DNA of 64,000 nt, from NCBI GenBank assembly GCA_947428835.1, contig CANENE010000005.1, positions 62,001 through 126,000 of the forward strand, read 5' to 3'. Shown one piece after another: positions 43,675 through 52,627 of this stretch (the stretch's first letter is position 1; every line of letters starts with the position of its first letter). The position numbers and the translations under genes are program-made. Source of the DNA: an uncultured bacterium (lineage in GTDB: Bacteria > Cyanobacteriota > Vampirovibrionia > Gastranaerophilales > Gastranaerophilaceae). The notes below the pieces were generated by a model. That model had not been told where the DNA came from, made no database searches, and saw only the letters and a program-made list of their open reading frames with translations.

Positions 43675-45522
43675 ATGTGTGGAATAATCGGATATATCGG
43701 AGATAAAAAAGCAAGCGACATACTGATTTCGGGGCTTTCTCATTTAGAATACAGGGGATACGACTCATCAGGCATTGCTTTGATGAATAACAATAATGTC
43801 GAAGTTTATAAAGCCCAGGGTAAATTAATTAATTTAATTAATATATTAAAAGAAAAAGAAAACCACTTATTAAATTATAACATTGGAATCGGTCACATCC
43901 GTTGGGCAACCCACGGAGCACCCTCTATTGTTAATGCTCATCCTCATACTTGCTGCTTTAATAACCTGACTCTTGTTCATAATGGTATTATTGAAAACTA
44001 TCAGGAAATTAAAGAAGAATTAATCAAAGAAGGCTATAATTTCTTATCTCAAACAGATACCGAAGTTGCGGCAAATCTGATTGCAAAAGAATATACCAAA
44101 ACAAAAAATCTTTTAGATGCTATGCAAATGGCAGTTAAAAAAATGAAAGGTGCTTTCGCTTTTTGCGCAATTCATAAAGATGAACCCGATAAGATTGTTG
44201 TTGCTAAAAGAAATGCTCCTTTGGTAATCGGTCTTGGGCAAGGGGAAAATTTTGTCGCATCCGACATCCCCGCCATTATTGAATACACCAAAAAAGCAAT
44301 ATATTTAACAGACCACCAGGTAGGAGTCGTTAAAAAAGATTCTGTTGAAATATATGATGAAAACGATAATAAAGTTGAAAATAAAATTGAATATCTGCCA
44401 TTTGAAGCTATGGCAATTTCAAAAATGGGCTTTAAGCATTTTATGCTCAAAGAAATCCACGAACAAGGCGACGTTGTAAGAAATGTGCTATCGGGAAAAT
44501 TGCTGCAAATAGATAAATCCATTAAATTAGATGAATTTAAACTCAATAAAGAACAAATCAAAAAAATCTCAAGAGTCCAAATTATAGCCTGCGGCACAAG
44601 CCTTCATGCAGGATTGGTAGGTAAATACATAATTGAAAAATTTGCAAAAATACCGGTTGACGTGGAACCATCAAGCGAATACATTTATAGAGACACAATT
44701 GCAGATGAAAACACCCTTGTAATAGGTATTTCGCAATCCGGAGAAACGGCAGATACAATTACAGCCATCAAACAAGTTAAACAAAAACATTCACATATTG
44801 CAATCATTACAAACAGAGCAGATTCAACAATGGCAAGACTGGCCGACAGCCTTCTTCCTATTAGTGCCGGAATAGAAGTATCTGTTGCAGCCACAAAGTC
44901 CTATATGGCACAGCTGATAAGCCTTTATATTCTTTCAATATACTTGCACGAACAATTAGGCTTCAGCGATTTTAAAGAAGAAATTCAAAATTTAAAACAA
45001 GAGCTTTTAGAACTTCCAAATAAAGTTGAAGCGTTGCTTGAAGATACTGAAAATATCAAAAAAATTGCAAAAAAATACTCAAATTTCAAAGATTTCATAT
45101 TCATTGCAAGAGGAATAAATTTCCCGTCTGCCCTTGAAGGCGCCCTGAAATTAAAAGAAATCAGTTATATTAATGCAACAGGCTATGGCGCAGGCGAATT
45201 GAAACACGGACCTATTGCAATGCTTGATAACAATATGCCTGTTCTTGCGATTTTGAATACAGGTATTGTATATGATAAGGTCTTATCAAATTGCGAAGAA
45301 GCAAAAGCCCGTCAGGCAAGATTAATAGGTGTCACAAATTATATGGCCGAAAAAGATATACCACTGTTTGATGATTTAATTACAATTCCTTTTTGTTCGG
45401 ATTTAATAAGTCCTGCTGTTAATATTGTTGTATTGCAGCTTTTGGCTTATTATATTTCAGAATACTTGGGAAAAGATGTGGATCAGCCAAGAAACCTGGC
45501 AAAATCCGTAACGGTTGAATAG
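43675..45522 (+). CDS. glmS: Glutamine-fructose-6-phosphate aminotransferase
   Basis: 615 residues. An N-terminal class II glutaminase domain begins with the catalytic Cys (MCGIIGYIGDKKAS) and has HIRWATHGAPS. Two SIS domains follow, with SQSGETADTITAIK, and the C-terminus DQPRNLAKSVTVE is intact. It makes glucosamine-6-phosphate for peptidoglycan and LPS. A palindromic terminator follows. Confidence 0.97.
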   Translation: MCGIIGYIGDKKASDILISGLSHLEYRGYDSSGIALMNNNNVEVYKAQGKLINLINILKEKENHLLNYNIGIGHIRWATHGAPSIVNAHPHTCCFNNLTLVHNGIIENYQEIKEELIKEGYNFLSQTDTEVAANLIAKEYTKTKNLLDAMQMAVKKMKGAFAFCAIHKDEPDKIVVAKRNAPLVIGLGQGENFVASDIPAIIEYTKKAIYLTDHQVGVVKKDSVEIYDENDNKVENKIEYLPFEAMAISKMGFKHFMLKEIHEQGDVVRNVLSGKLLQIDKSIKLDEFKLNKEQIKKISRVQIIACGTSLHAGLVGKYIIEKFAKIPVDVEPSSEYIYRDTIADENTLVIGISQSGETADTITAIKQVKQKHSHIAIITNRADSTMARLADSLLPISAGIEVSVAATKSYMAQLISLYILSIYLHEQLGFSDFKEEIQNLKQELLELPNKVEALLEDTENIKKIAKKYSNFKDFIFIARGINFPSALEGALKLKEISYINATGYGAGELKHGPIAMLDNNMPVLAILNTGIVYDKVLSNCEEAKARQARLIGVTNYMAEKDIPLFDDLITIPFCSDLISPAVNIVVLQLLAYYISEYLGKDVDQPRNLAKSVTVE

Positions 45523-45546
45523 TTAAACAAAATAAAATAATGCATT

Positions 45547-45575
45547 AAAAAGCCCTTAAATTAAGGGCTTTTTAA
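45547..45575. terminator. Bidirectional terminator between glmS and the pilus genes
   Basis: AAAAAGCCCTTAA pairs with TTAAGGGCTTTTT, with A and T runs at the outer ends. It can serve glmS and the convergent pilO-like gene. Confidence 0.85.
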
Positions 45576-45594
45576 TTTTAAAATTTAATTATCT

Positions 45595-46173
45595 TTAAAC
45601 TGATTTTGTATAAATTCTAATTTTAAATTTAGCAATCAAAATAGTTTTATCTTGGTCATAAGGCTCTATATAGACTTCATAAATACTGCTTAAGTATTTT
45701 TCTTTGACAAGATTTTTAAAGAAGTTTTGTAATTCAACGTAACTGCCTGCAGCTGTAAAAGATAATTCACAAGCATTGTATCCGGGGATATTTGCAGCAA
45801 GAATCTTATCTTCTGTAGGCTTATAGTTATAATCTATTGATCTTATTCTAATGCCGCTTTGTGTAACATTTGCAAGAATATTTTCAAACATTATACCAAA
45901 CGAAGCTTCAGAACTAAACTGATTAGAAGGTACGGGATAAATAGTCTTTCCGCTTTGGGCCTTTTCTTGAAGCGAGGCTTTATCCTGCTCTTTTTGTCTT
46001 TCAATTTGCTCAACTTTATCTTTTTTAGTTTGCAAATCCGCTTTTTTGGCAGATAATTCGCCATATGTTTGATAAACCGTCATACCATTGTTATACAGGA
46101 AGTAAACACCGGCAAATAAAACGGCAATTGCCAATAATATATAAATTATGTTTTCTTTAATAAGTTTTTCCAT
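45595..46173 (-). CDS. PilO-like type IV pilus/type II secretion inner-membrane protein
   Basis: 192 residues. One membrane helix (about 8-28) is followed by a coiled-coil stretch (LSAKKADLQTKKDKVEQIERQKEQ) and a ferredoxin-like C-terminal domain with GSYVELQNFFKNLVKEK, the PilO pattern. It follows the PilM-PilN fusion gene by 14 bases. Together they would form the alignment subcomplex. Confidence 0.78.
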   Translation of the reverse strand: MEKLIKENIIYILLAIAVLFAGVYFLYNNGMTVYQTYGELSAKKADLQTKKDKVEQIERQKEQDKASLQEKAQSGKTIYPVPSNQFSSEASFGIMFENILANVTQSGIRIRSIDYNYKPTEDKILAANIPGYNACELSFTAAGSYVELQNFFKNLVKEKYLSSIYEVYIEPYDQDKTILIAKFKIRIYTKSV

Positions 46174-46187
46174 CGTTTATCTAATTC

Positions 46188-47876
46188 CTATTTTGCAGGT
46201 TGCATTTGTGCAGAGGGTTGTTCTACAGGAGGAGCCACAGTTTTTATGATAATATCATTTTCACTTTGACCGCCCGAAACTGATGCAGGTTGAGCAAGCA
46301 TTGCATCACTGAAGGCAACATCAGTATTCGAAATTTCAAAACTGTATAATCTGTCAGCTGTAGCAAGTGCCGCTATACTTTGAGCACCATTGCTTTCATC
46401 TGAAGTAACCACTTTTAATTCAGTAAGTTTTATATCAGTTTTTGGCGAAACTATTCTTAAGTTTTTATAATAGTCATAAATATCTGAGATACTTGCAGCA
46501 ATACCTTGAATTGCGATTTTGTCTCCCATTTTATTATAATATTTTGTAAGCCATACATTTTTTGGAATATCTGTTGAAATTGAATCATAGTAGCTAATTG
46601 CTGTAACTGTTTGATTTGCAATTTCATCTATCACCTGAAGAACATCAATTTCCTGTCCATCACTTCCGTTACCTTCGGCTTTTATTTGTGCATCTAATTG
46701 GGCAATTTGTTCGTTACATTTTGTAAGACCGCTTTGCCAAGTTTTATCAAGCAGCATAAAACCTGCGCATAAAACTCCAAAGACAACTGCAAACAAGAAG
46801 CTCAAGAATAATGATGCTTTTTGAACAAATTCACTTGTAATATCAACAGGAGTTCCAAGGATATTTGCAGTAAAATATACTCCTAAACTTGCATCAGGAT
46901 CATCAGCCAATACATTCAGTGTCAAATTCAAATCTGATTTAATACAAGCTGCCCCTATAACAGATAATGTCATAGAATTAATATGTTCTAAATCAGATGC
47001 GTGTATAACATCTAAAAGCGGGTCTTTTGAATATTTATTTGAATCGATTGCAATAATTTCTCTGTCATATTGCATTTGCGTTTTTAATACATCAGCACAA
47101 ATATCATCAGTTTGGCTTATGATATAAAGTCTTTCCGATGTGGTTGAATTTAATAGCTGGGATGAACCCGAAACAATAGCCTGATATGCTTCTTCGGCAG
47201 AGAAAGATTTAATTGCAAGAGGAACTTCATTGTAATCAATGAATTTCTTGCCATCCATCTGGAAGAATGTGTAGCTGTTTGTATTAACAAGCATCGCAAC
47301 CCATGGAGCATCGTCTTTAACCATATCATCCATAAGGCCTGTTACATAAAGACCTCTTAAAGTTGCACTATAAGCACTTTCAACTCCTGCTATTTGAAGG
47401 CCGACATCAGAAACAATTTCTTTAATTTCATCTATACAGCTTCTTTGGAAAGAAGTAAATGCAATTCTTTTTTGACTTTTTCCTTCGGGATTATAGACTT
47501 CTGCCCATCCTGAAACCGGCTCTTCTCTTTTGAATACATAAAATTCTTCTGCGCGGGATAGCAAAATTGTTTTAATTTCATTATCCGTTGTTGTGTGAGG
47601 AATTTCAATAAAATCAAAATATACATTTGGTAAAATCAAATATACATAAGATTTTGGAAGAATTTTTAATTCATCCATTAATTCAACAAGAGCCGCTTTA
47701 AATTGGACATAGTCTTGAATTTCTCTTGTAGAGAAATTGTATTCAACCTTTTTAACTCCATAATTTAAAACGGAATTTTTCTTTTTGTCTAAGATAACTG
47801 CTTCCAAGCCTACACCGGGTGTAAGTGAAATTCCAACTACCTGTTTTTGATTTTCTGAAGATAAAAACTTTAACAT
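46188..47876 (-). CDS. PilM-PilN fusion-like pilus assembly protein
   Basis: 562 residues. Residues 1 to about 330 resemble the actin-like PilM (VVGISLTPGVGLEAVIL, YVYLILPNVYFDFIEIP). A single membrane helix follows near 355-375 and then a PilN-like part (coiled coil, then a ferredoxin-like domain, VWLTKYYNKMGDKIAIQGIAASISDIYDYYKNL). In most species PilM and PilN are separate. The C-terminus is Pro/Gln-rich. The platform and ATPase genes are not in view. Confidence 0.7.
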   Translation of the reverse strand: MLKFLSSENQKQVVGISLTPGVGLEAVILDKKKNSVLNYGVKKVEYNFSTREIQDYVQFKAALVELMDELKILPKSYVYLILPNVYFDFIEIPHTTTDNEIKTILLSRAEEFYVFKREEPVSGWAEVYNPEGKSQKRIAFTSFQRSCIDEIKEIVSDVGLQIAGVESAYSATLRGLYVTGLMDDMVKDDAPWVAMLVNTNSYTFFQMDGKKFIDYNEVPLAIKSFSAEEAYQAIVSGSSQLLNSTTSERLYIISQTDDICADVLKTQMQYDREIIAIDSNKYSKDPLLDVIHASDLEHINSMTLSVIGAACIKSDLNLTLNVLADDPDASLGVYFTANILGTPVDITSEFVQKASLFLSFLFAVVFGVLCAGFMLLDKTWQSGLTKCNEQIAQLDAQIKAEGNGSDGQEIDVLQVIDEIANQTVTAISYYDSISTDIPKNVWLTKYYNKMGDKIAIQGIAASISDIYDYYKNLRIVSPKTDIKLTELKVVTSDESNGAQSIAALATADRLYSFEISNTDVAFSDAMLAQPASVSGGQSENDIIIKTVAPPVEQPSAQMQPAK

Positions 47877-47986
47877 CTTTAATATAATTCTTAACTAAAA
47901 CTATCTATCACACTTATTTATATTACAATAAGTAAATATAGTATAGCAAATACGTTACGTTTTGTACACAAAAATAGGACATATAT

Positions 47987-48760
47987 ATGATAAAAAATCA
48001 GAAAATAAATTTTATTTACGGCAAAAACCCTGTAACAGAGGCGCTTTTGAAAAATCCTAAAAGAATAAATAAAATATACATCCAAAAAGACCTGTTTTTT
48101 GATAACCGTATGAAAAAAATCCTTGATTTAGCGCGCGAAAACAAGATTGTTGTCAAAATGACTTCTCTTAAAAAAATCCTCCAAAATGATGAGGAACTTT
48201 TAAAACAAAATCCAAATCTGCAAGGAGTTATCGCTTCAGTTTCTCCAATTGAATATATAGAACTTGATGATTTTTTAGAAAAACAAAAAGAAAAAGAAGG
48301 CTTTTCAAAACTTGTTGTGCTTGATAATGTATCAGACCCAAATAACTTTGCAGCAATAATCAGAACAGTTGCAGCAAGCGGCTTTGATGGCATTTTGGTT
48401 TCAAACCACAGGGCGGCTCCTATCACTTCAACTGTTGAAAAAATATCATCAGGCGCCATAAATTGTGTTCCTATTATTAAAACTTCAAGTTTGTCTTGCG
48501 CAATCGACCAACTAAAAAAAGCCGACTACTGGGTAATTGCAACTCAGATGGAAGCAAAAGATAATTATTATGAAATTGATTATACCGATATGAATTTTGC
48601 ACTTCTGATGGGCTCAGAAGGCAAAGGTATTACAAAAACTCTTTTAAATAAAGCAGATTACACAGTAAAAATTAAAAGCAATTTTGAATCTTTAAATGTT
48701 TCAACAGCTGCAGGTATTATTATGTATGAAGCAATCAGACAAATAGAAACCAAAAAATAA
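47987..48760 (+). CDS. rlmB: SPOUT family 23S rRNA (guanosine-2'-O)-methyltransferase RlmB-like
   Basis: 257 residues. An N-terminal substrate-binding domain starts FIYGKNPVTEALLKNPKRINKIYI. The SpoU core has VVLDNVSDPNNFAAIIRTVAASGFDGILV, LLMGSEGKGI and NVSTAAGIIMYEAIRQ. It methylates a guanosine ribose, in RlmB G2251 of 23S rRNA. It is divergent from the pilM-N gene. Confidence 0.92.
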   Translation: MIKNQKINFIYGKNPVTEALLKNPKRINKIYIQKDLFFDNRMKKILDLARENKIVVKMTSLKKILQNDEELLKQNPNLQGVIASVSPIEYIELDDFLEKQKEKEGFSKLVVLDNVSDPNNFAAIIRTVAASGFDGILVSNHRAAPITSTVEKISSGAINCVPIIKTSSLSCAIDQLKKADYWVIATQMEAKDNYYEIDYTDMNFALLMGSEGKGITKTLLNKADYTVKIKSNFESLNVSTAAGIIMYEAIRQIETKK

Positions 48761-48815
48761 TTTTGATAAACTTTCAAAAAAATTGTATAATAAATGATAT
48801 CCTCGGAGAAATTGA

Positions 48816-49826
48816 ATGAAAATAAAAAACACCGATAAAGAAACAAAAGGCGACTTTTTGTATGACGATTTAGATGACGAAACTCTTTTAAAAATCGATA
48901 ACGACATAGTTGCAAGCGTAAACAACGACCAAGAAGAAATTGACGAGAAAAAAGAAGATTATAAATCAATTACATCCGATGATTCGGTTAAGATATATTT
49001 GCAGCAAATAGGAAAAATTTCTCTTTTAAGCTTTGAAGATGAGCTTGAAATTGCACGCCAAATCAAAGAAAACCACTCTCAAAAAGCAAGAGAAATTTTG
49101 ATAAATGCAAATTTGAGACTTGTTGTATCTATTGCAAAAAAATACATAGGCCGCGGTCTTTCTTTTCTTGATTTAATTCAGGAAGGAAATTTAGGTCTTA
49201 TGAAGGCTGCTGAAAAATTTGATTATTCAAAAGGATATAAGTTTTCAACTTATGCAACCTGGTGGATACAACAAGCAATAACCAGAGGAATTGCAGATAA
49301 ATCAAGAATGATAAGACTCCCTGTTCATATGATTGAAACATTGAGCCGAATTAAAAAAGCGACAATTGAGCTTTCTACTGAATTAAACAGAGTCCCGACT
49401 AAAGAAGAAATAGCTTCCAGAGTCGATATGCCTGTTAATAAGCTTGTTGCTTTAATGAAAAGCTCTCAAAGCACAATTTCAATAGAAACTCCCGCCAACC
49501 AAAAAGATGAAACATCAAAAATTGCGGATTTCATTGTGGATGATACCCACATCACCCCTGATAATAAGGTTGTTCAGGAAAATTTACTTGAAGATGTAAG
49601 AAAAATCTTAAATCAATTAAACCCGAAAGAAAAAGATGTTCTTATTATGCGCTATGGGCTTGATAACAACGGGCAAAAGAAAACATTAGATGAAATAGGC
49701 TCTCGCTACGGAGTTTCAAGAGAAAGAATCCGCCAAATCGAAACAAGAGCTATTGCAAAACTTAAAAAACTTTGCAGAAACAAGAATCTTTCAGTAAGCT
49801 TAAAAAATTATATCGGCTTAGATTAA
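48816..49826 (+). CDS. rpoD: RpoD/SigA-type sigma-70 factor
   Basis: 336 residues. A short acidic N-terminus precedes region 1.2 ([17 protein letters not shown]), region 2 ([50 protein letters not shown]), region 3, and region 4 ([29 protein letters not shown]). Full regions 2-4 indicate a primary or group 2 factor. The compact acidic N-terminus is as in SigA of small-genome bacteria. Other sigma factors are not in view to decide. Confidence 0.92.
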   Translation: MKIKNTDKETKGDFLYDDLDDETLLKIDNDIVASVNNDQEEIDEKKEDYKSITSDDSVKIYLQQIGKISLLSFEDELEIARQIKENHSQKAREILINANLRLVVSIAKKYIGRGLSFLDLIQEGNLGLMKAAEKFDYSKGYKFSTYATWWIQQAITRGIADKSRMIRLPVHMIETLSRIKKATIELSTELNRVPTKEEIASRVDMPVNKLVALMKSSQSTISIETPANQKDETSKIADFIVDDTHITPDNKVVQENLLEDVRKILNQLNPKEKDVLIMRYGLDNNGQKKTLDEIGSRYGVSRERIRQIETRAIAKLKKLCRNKNLSVSLKNYIGLD

Positions 49827-49831
49827 TCTGA

Positions 49832-50416
49832 TTAGAAAAGCTCACTGTACATTTCAAGAATTTCTTGGATATTTTTGTTTTCGATTGCTTTTTTAATATC
49901 AGCACAAACTTTTTTAGAATCTTTAAGAGGCTTGAAATTATCAGGCAGAATAATTTTATCTGTTGTATCGCAATCGGTAAAGCCTTTGTTTGCCACTAAA
50001 AATTCTCTATAGTTTTTTAAAATCACAAGAAATTTTTCATTCTTTTCATATTCTTTGTTTAAAAAATATTTGCAGTCTCTTGGAAGCTGATTTTCAATTA
50101 AATCTATTAAAAAATCAATTTCTGATGTATATTCTTTTTCTATGTTTTCTTCCCCTAAAAGCTGATTTCCTTCAATAGCGGCTTTTGCGCCTTCTTTTAG
50201 ATAGCTTGCCCAAAGCATACATCCAAGATAAAAAGAGGCAGTATCAACCAGCGACGCTTCAATTTTTCTTAAAGTATGGGGAAAATTAAGTCTTTTAAAT
50301 TTAACATTGTTATTTGCGCTAAACATATAATATGTATAGCCTGCAACTCCCAAAGAATTTATTATTAAAGGAGCAAACCCCGGATCAAATAAAACTTTGT
50401 TTTCAACATTATCCAT
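49832..50416 (-). CDS. Hypothetical protein
   Basis: 194 residues, mostly helical. An internal moderately hydrophobic stretch occurs near 16-32 (PLIINSLGVAGYTYYMF) and another near 60-70. No family is recognised. It converges with the sigma factor gene five bases away. Confidence 0.6.
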   Translation of the reverse strand: MDNVENKVLFDPGFAPLIINSLGVAGYTYYMFSANNNVKFKRLNFPHTLRKIEASLVDTASFYLGCMLWASYLKEGAKAAIEGNQLLGEENIEKEYTSEIDFLIDLIENQLPRDCKYFLNKEYEKNEKFLVILKNYREFLVANKGFTDCDTTDKIILPDNFKPLKDSKKVCADIKKAIENKNIQEILEMYSELF

Positions 50417-50451
50417 AGAACTATTTTAATTCAAAACCCTTTATTTGACAA

Positions 50452-50670
50452 TCAAAAATCAAATAATTCTTTTTCAGCTATTTCCAACACATCAGATAAT
50501 TTAAATAATAACCCAAGACTAATACATCTTTTTGCAGTTTCAATTTTTGCAAGATGCTCTCTTGATATGCTGAGTTTTTCAGCAAGTTCATTTTGAGATA
50601 GCTTTAAATTTTTCCTTGCTCTTTGAATGTTTTTGCCAAGAGCTATAAGTTTTGTAGTCTGATTTGTCAT
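50452..50670 (-). CDS. XRE family transcriptional regulator (small)
   Basis: 72 residues, a single Cro/C1 HTH: LGKNIQRARKNLKLSQNELAEKLSISREHLAKIETAKR, then a closing helix LLFKLSDVLEIAEKELF. It is typical of phage or island regulators and is the first of several such genes in the 50.4-52.4 kb patch. Confidence 0.85.
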   Translation of the reverse strand: MTNQTTKLIALGKNIQRARKNLKLSQNELAEKLSISREHLAKIETAKRCISLGLLFKLSDVLEIAEKELFDF

Positions 50671-50766
50671 ATTTTTATTTTGAAATATAATGAGTAAAAA
50701 GTATGTAGTCTATAAGAGAACAAAATTAAAATTTTATAAATGATTAGCCAATTTAAGGAAACATAT

Positions 50767-51056
50767 ATGCAAAATAAAAAACAATTACAAATAGATGTAA
50801 ACACTATGTCAAAAGCTCTTGGCATAAACAAAAACACTCTAAAGGTTTGGGATGAAATAGAAATATTAAGTCCCAAAAAAACAGTTTAAATAAAAATTTG
50901 TATGATTATAACGACTATAGAAAAGCACAGATTATTTTATTTTTAACAAGAAATCTAGAAATGAAATTAACAGATATAAAAATAATTCTTGCATTAGTTG
51001 AAATTGATAAAGAAATTTTCTACAAAAAAATAGAAAGTTATATAGAAAAAGAATAA
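50767..51056 (+). pseudogene. Small MerR-like HTH gene with a single-base frameshift
   Basis: ATG at 50767 gives MQNKKQLQIDVNTMSKALGI...LKVWDEIEIL, a MerR-type first helix pair, ending at TAA 50887. The missing part follows in another frame: NSLNKNLYDYNDYRKAQIILF...MKLTDIKIILALVEI to TAA 51054-51056. Adding one A to the A7 run at 50875-50881 joins them (SPKKNSLNKN). It could be decay, or slippage on the A run. Confidence 0.62.
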
Positions 51057-51186
51057 AAAAATTATATTAACTTTAGAACCACAAATTTGGCAATTTTATC
51101 TTATTTAATTTGTAAGCTCAAAAGAAGCGACTCTAAAGTTCAGTGGTTTGGTAACTGGTTTTTTAGGCAACTAAATACCTTTCACT

Positions 51187-51230
51187 TTGGATTGCCACGA
51201 GGCAAAGACTTTTGCCTCTCGCAATGACGG
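51187..51230. repeat. Dispersed palindromic repeat copy (GGATTGCCACG...CGCAATGACG)
   Basis: GGATTGCCACGAGGCAAA-GACT-TTTGCCTCTCGCAATGACGG: the inner GAGGCAAA/TTTGCCTC stem is perfect and the ends are the same motif as at 3.8-4.1 kb. No gene lies between 51057 and 51613. Confidence 0.75.
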
Positions 51231-51285
51231 CTATGCGCATTTTTGTTTACATACGTCATTATCATATATGCCAAATAATTAGTTA

Positions 51286-51500
51286 CACGCTTTTTGCACG
51301 CACACTTAATGAGCTCTTGTGCGTAGGGATTGTTTGAGCGTTAAGCGAGTTGCCCGAAGCACAAGAAGTGAATTTAGTGTGCCAAAAGTAGCTAATATAA
51401 GGTGTAAGCCGAAGCTTCTTTCTTTTTGGTTCCGTTTTTCTTTCTTGGCATTCCGGCGTTTGAGGGACCAAGAAAGAAAAATGAACCAAGAAAAAATAAG
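51286..51500. repeat. Long nested palindromic intergenic element
   Basis: Two large imperfect inverted repeats lie side by side. One is GCACGCACACTTAATGAGCTCTTGTGC against GCACAAGAAGTGAATTTAGTGTGC (about 51296-51383). The other is TTCTTTTTGGTTCCGTTTTTCTTTCTTGG against CCAAGAAAGAAAAATGAACCAAG (about 51418-51490). Open frames exist on both strands because of the symmetry but have no start-site support, so this is scored as a repeat. Confidence 0.68.
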
Positions 51501-51613
51501 AGTTTATAACAAAGAAGTATAATTGACGATTGCTCACATTAATGCTTACATAGGTCATTACGTAAAGCGACCGTGACAATTCAAAAAGAGAAAATCCGAA
51601 AGAAAAGTCAAAA

Positions 51614-51828
51614 TCAAATTAAACCATTATTTATAAAATCTACACAAACAATAGATAGTTTTTCTTCAATACATTCAAGAACAGAAATAATTTCACACAC
51701 CCATTCTTCATTGCAATAATTTTTTTTCAGATATTCATTTGTCATTTTTGTTAAAGTATGTGCAAGTTCAACATTATACTGTGCTTTTTAAGTTCTTCGA
51801 TTGTCAGACATTTTTTCTCCGTACACAT
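51614..51828 (-). pseudogene. Small ORF (about 72 codons) with a frameshift, unknown function
   Basis: On the minus strand ATG at 51828 (AAGGGATAAAAC upstream) gives MCTEKKCLTIEELKK. Continuation as AQYNVELAHTLTKMTNEYLKK...EKLSIVCVDFINNGLI to TGA at 51614 is in another frame. One A missing from the AAAAA run near 51783 would join them. It is Cys-containing, helical and of no recognised family. Confidence 0.45.
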
Positions 51829-51963
51829 GTTTTATCCCTTTTTTGTATGTAAATATAATATCATAAATTCAAAATCAGTAAATACATATATTTATTGAAT
51901 TATAACCCAATTTTGTAATATTAATATTACTGTAATATTAATATTACATGCGAATATGGTTAT

Positions 51964-52176
51964 ATGGGCATACGCAAATTAAAAAATAATATAGGCAGGA
52001 AAATAAAAACTTTGCGCTTAGAAAAAGGTCTGACGCAAGAAAAGCTGGCTGAATGCGTTAATATATCAAGAGAACACATTTCTTGTATAGAAAGAGGCAA
52101 AAATTTAGCAAATACAGAAACTTTATATGAACTTGCCAAATTCTTTGAAATTGATATTAAAGAGTTTTTTGATTGA
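51964..52176 (+). CDS. XRE family transcriptional regulator (small)
   Basis: 70 residues. HTH: IGRKIKTLRLEKGLTQEKLAECVNISREHISCIERGKNLANTETLYELAKFF. Upstream (about 51915-51950) are TGTAATATTAATATTAC-like palindromes, a plausible operator for autoregulation. Confidence 0.85.
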   Translation: MGIRKLKNNIGRKIKTLRLEKGLTQEKLAECVNISREHISCIERGKNLANTETLYELAKFFEIDIKEFFD

Positions 52177-52236
52177 TATATAGAAGGAAAATACGAAAAT
52201 AAACAATTTGACTAAAAAATATGTTTTAAAATCAAA

Positions 52237-52422
52237 ATGGAAAGAATAAAGCAAAATTTGTCCCAGGAGGAATTGGCTCTAAAAGCAAATTTAAGCAGAG
52301 GTGCAATTGGCAAAATCGAAAGATATGAAGTTTCGCCTACAATTGAATCGCTTGAAAAAATTGCACTTGCACTAAAAATTGATTTTCTGGATTTGGTTAA
52401 TATTAAAAAATTTGATTTATAG
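52237..52422 (+). CDS. XRE family regulator, possibly N-terminally truncated
   Basis: 61 residues beginning directly inside the first HTH helix (MERIKQNLSQEELALKANLSRGAIGKIERYEVSPTIESL). Related proteins have 8-12 more N-terminal residues. The upstream frame has a stop nine codons earlier, and no ribosome site precedes the ATG. It may be a remnant or use a different start. Confidence 0.68.
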   Translation: MERIKQNLSQEELALKANLSRGAIGKIERYEVSPTIESLEKIALALKIDFLDLVNIKKFDL

Positions 52423-52627
52423 TTTTCAAAATTATTACAATTATAAATACCACATTACAACAATTTGAAAATTGTTTTAGCTATATAACTTTCATATATA
52501 AGAATATAATAAAAAATATATTAACTTTAGTAAATTTAAACAAAAGTAGTAAGCCTAAACGATTATTTTTTATTATAATTTATGGTATAACTTATATAAA
52601 AATTAGAATACGGAGGCACCCTTTATT

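Noticed and set aside
51283-51579. Open reading frames on both strands inside the palindromic element
   Set aside because: They arise from the inverted-repeat symmetry, have low-complexity products and no ribosome sites.
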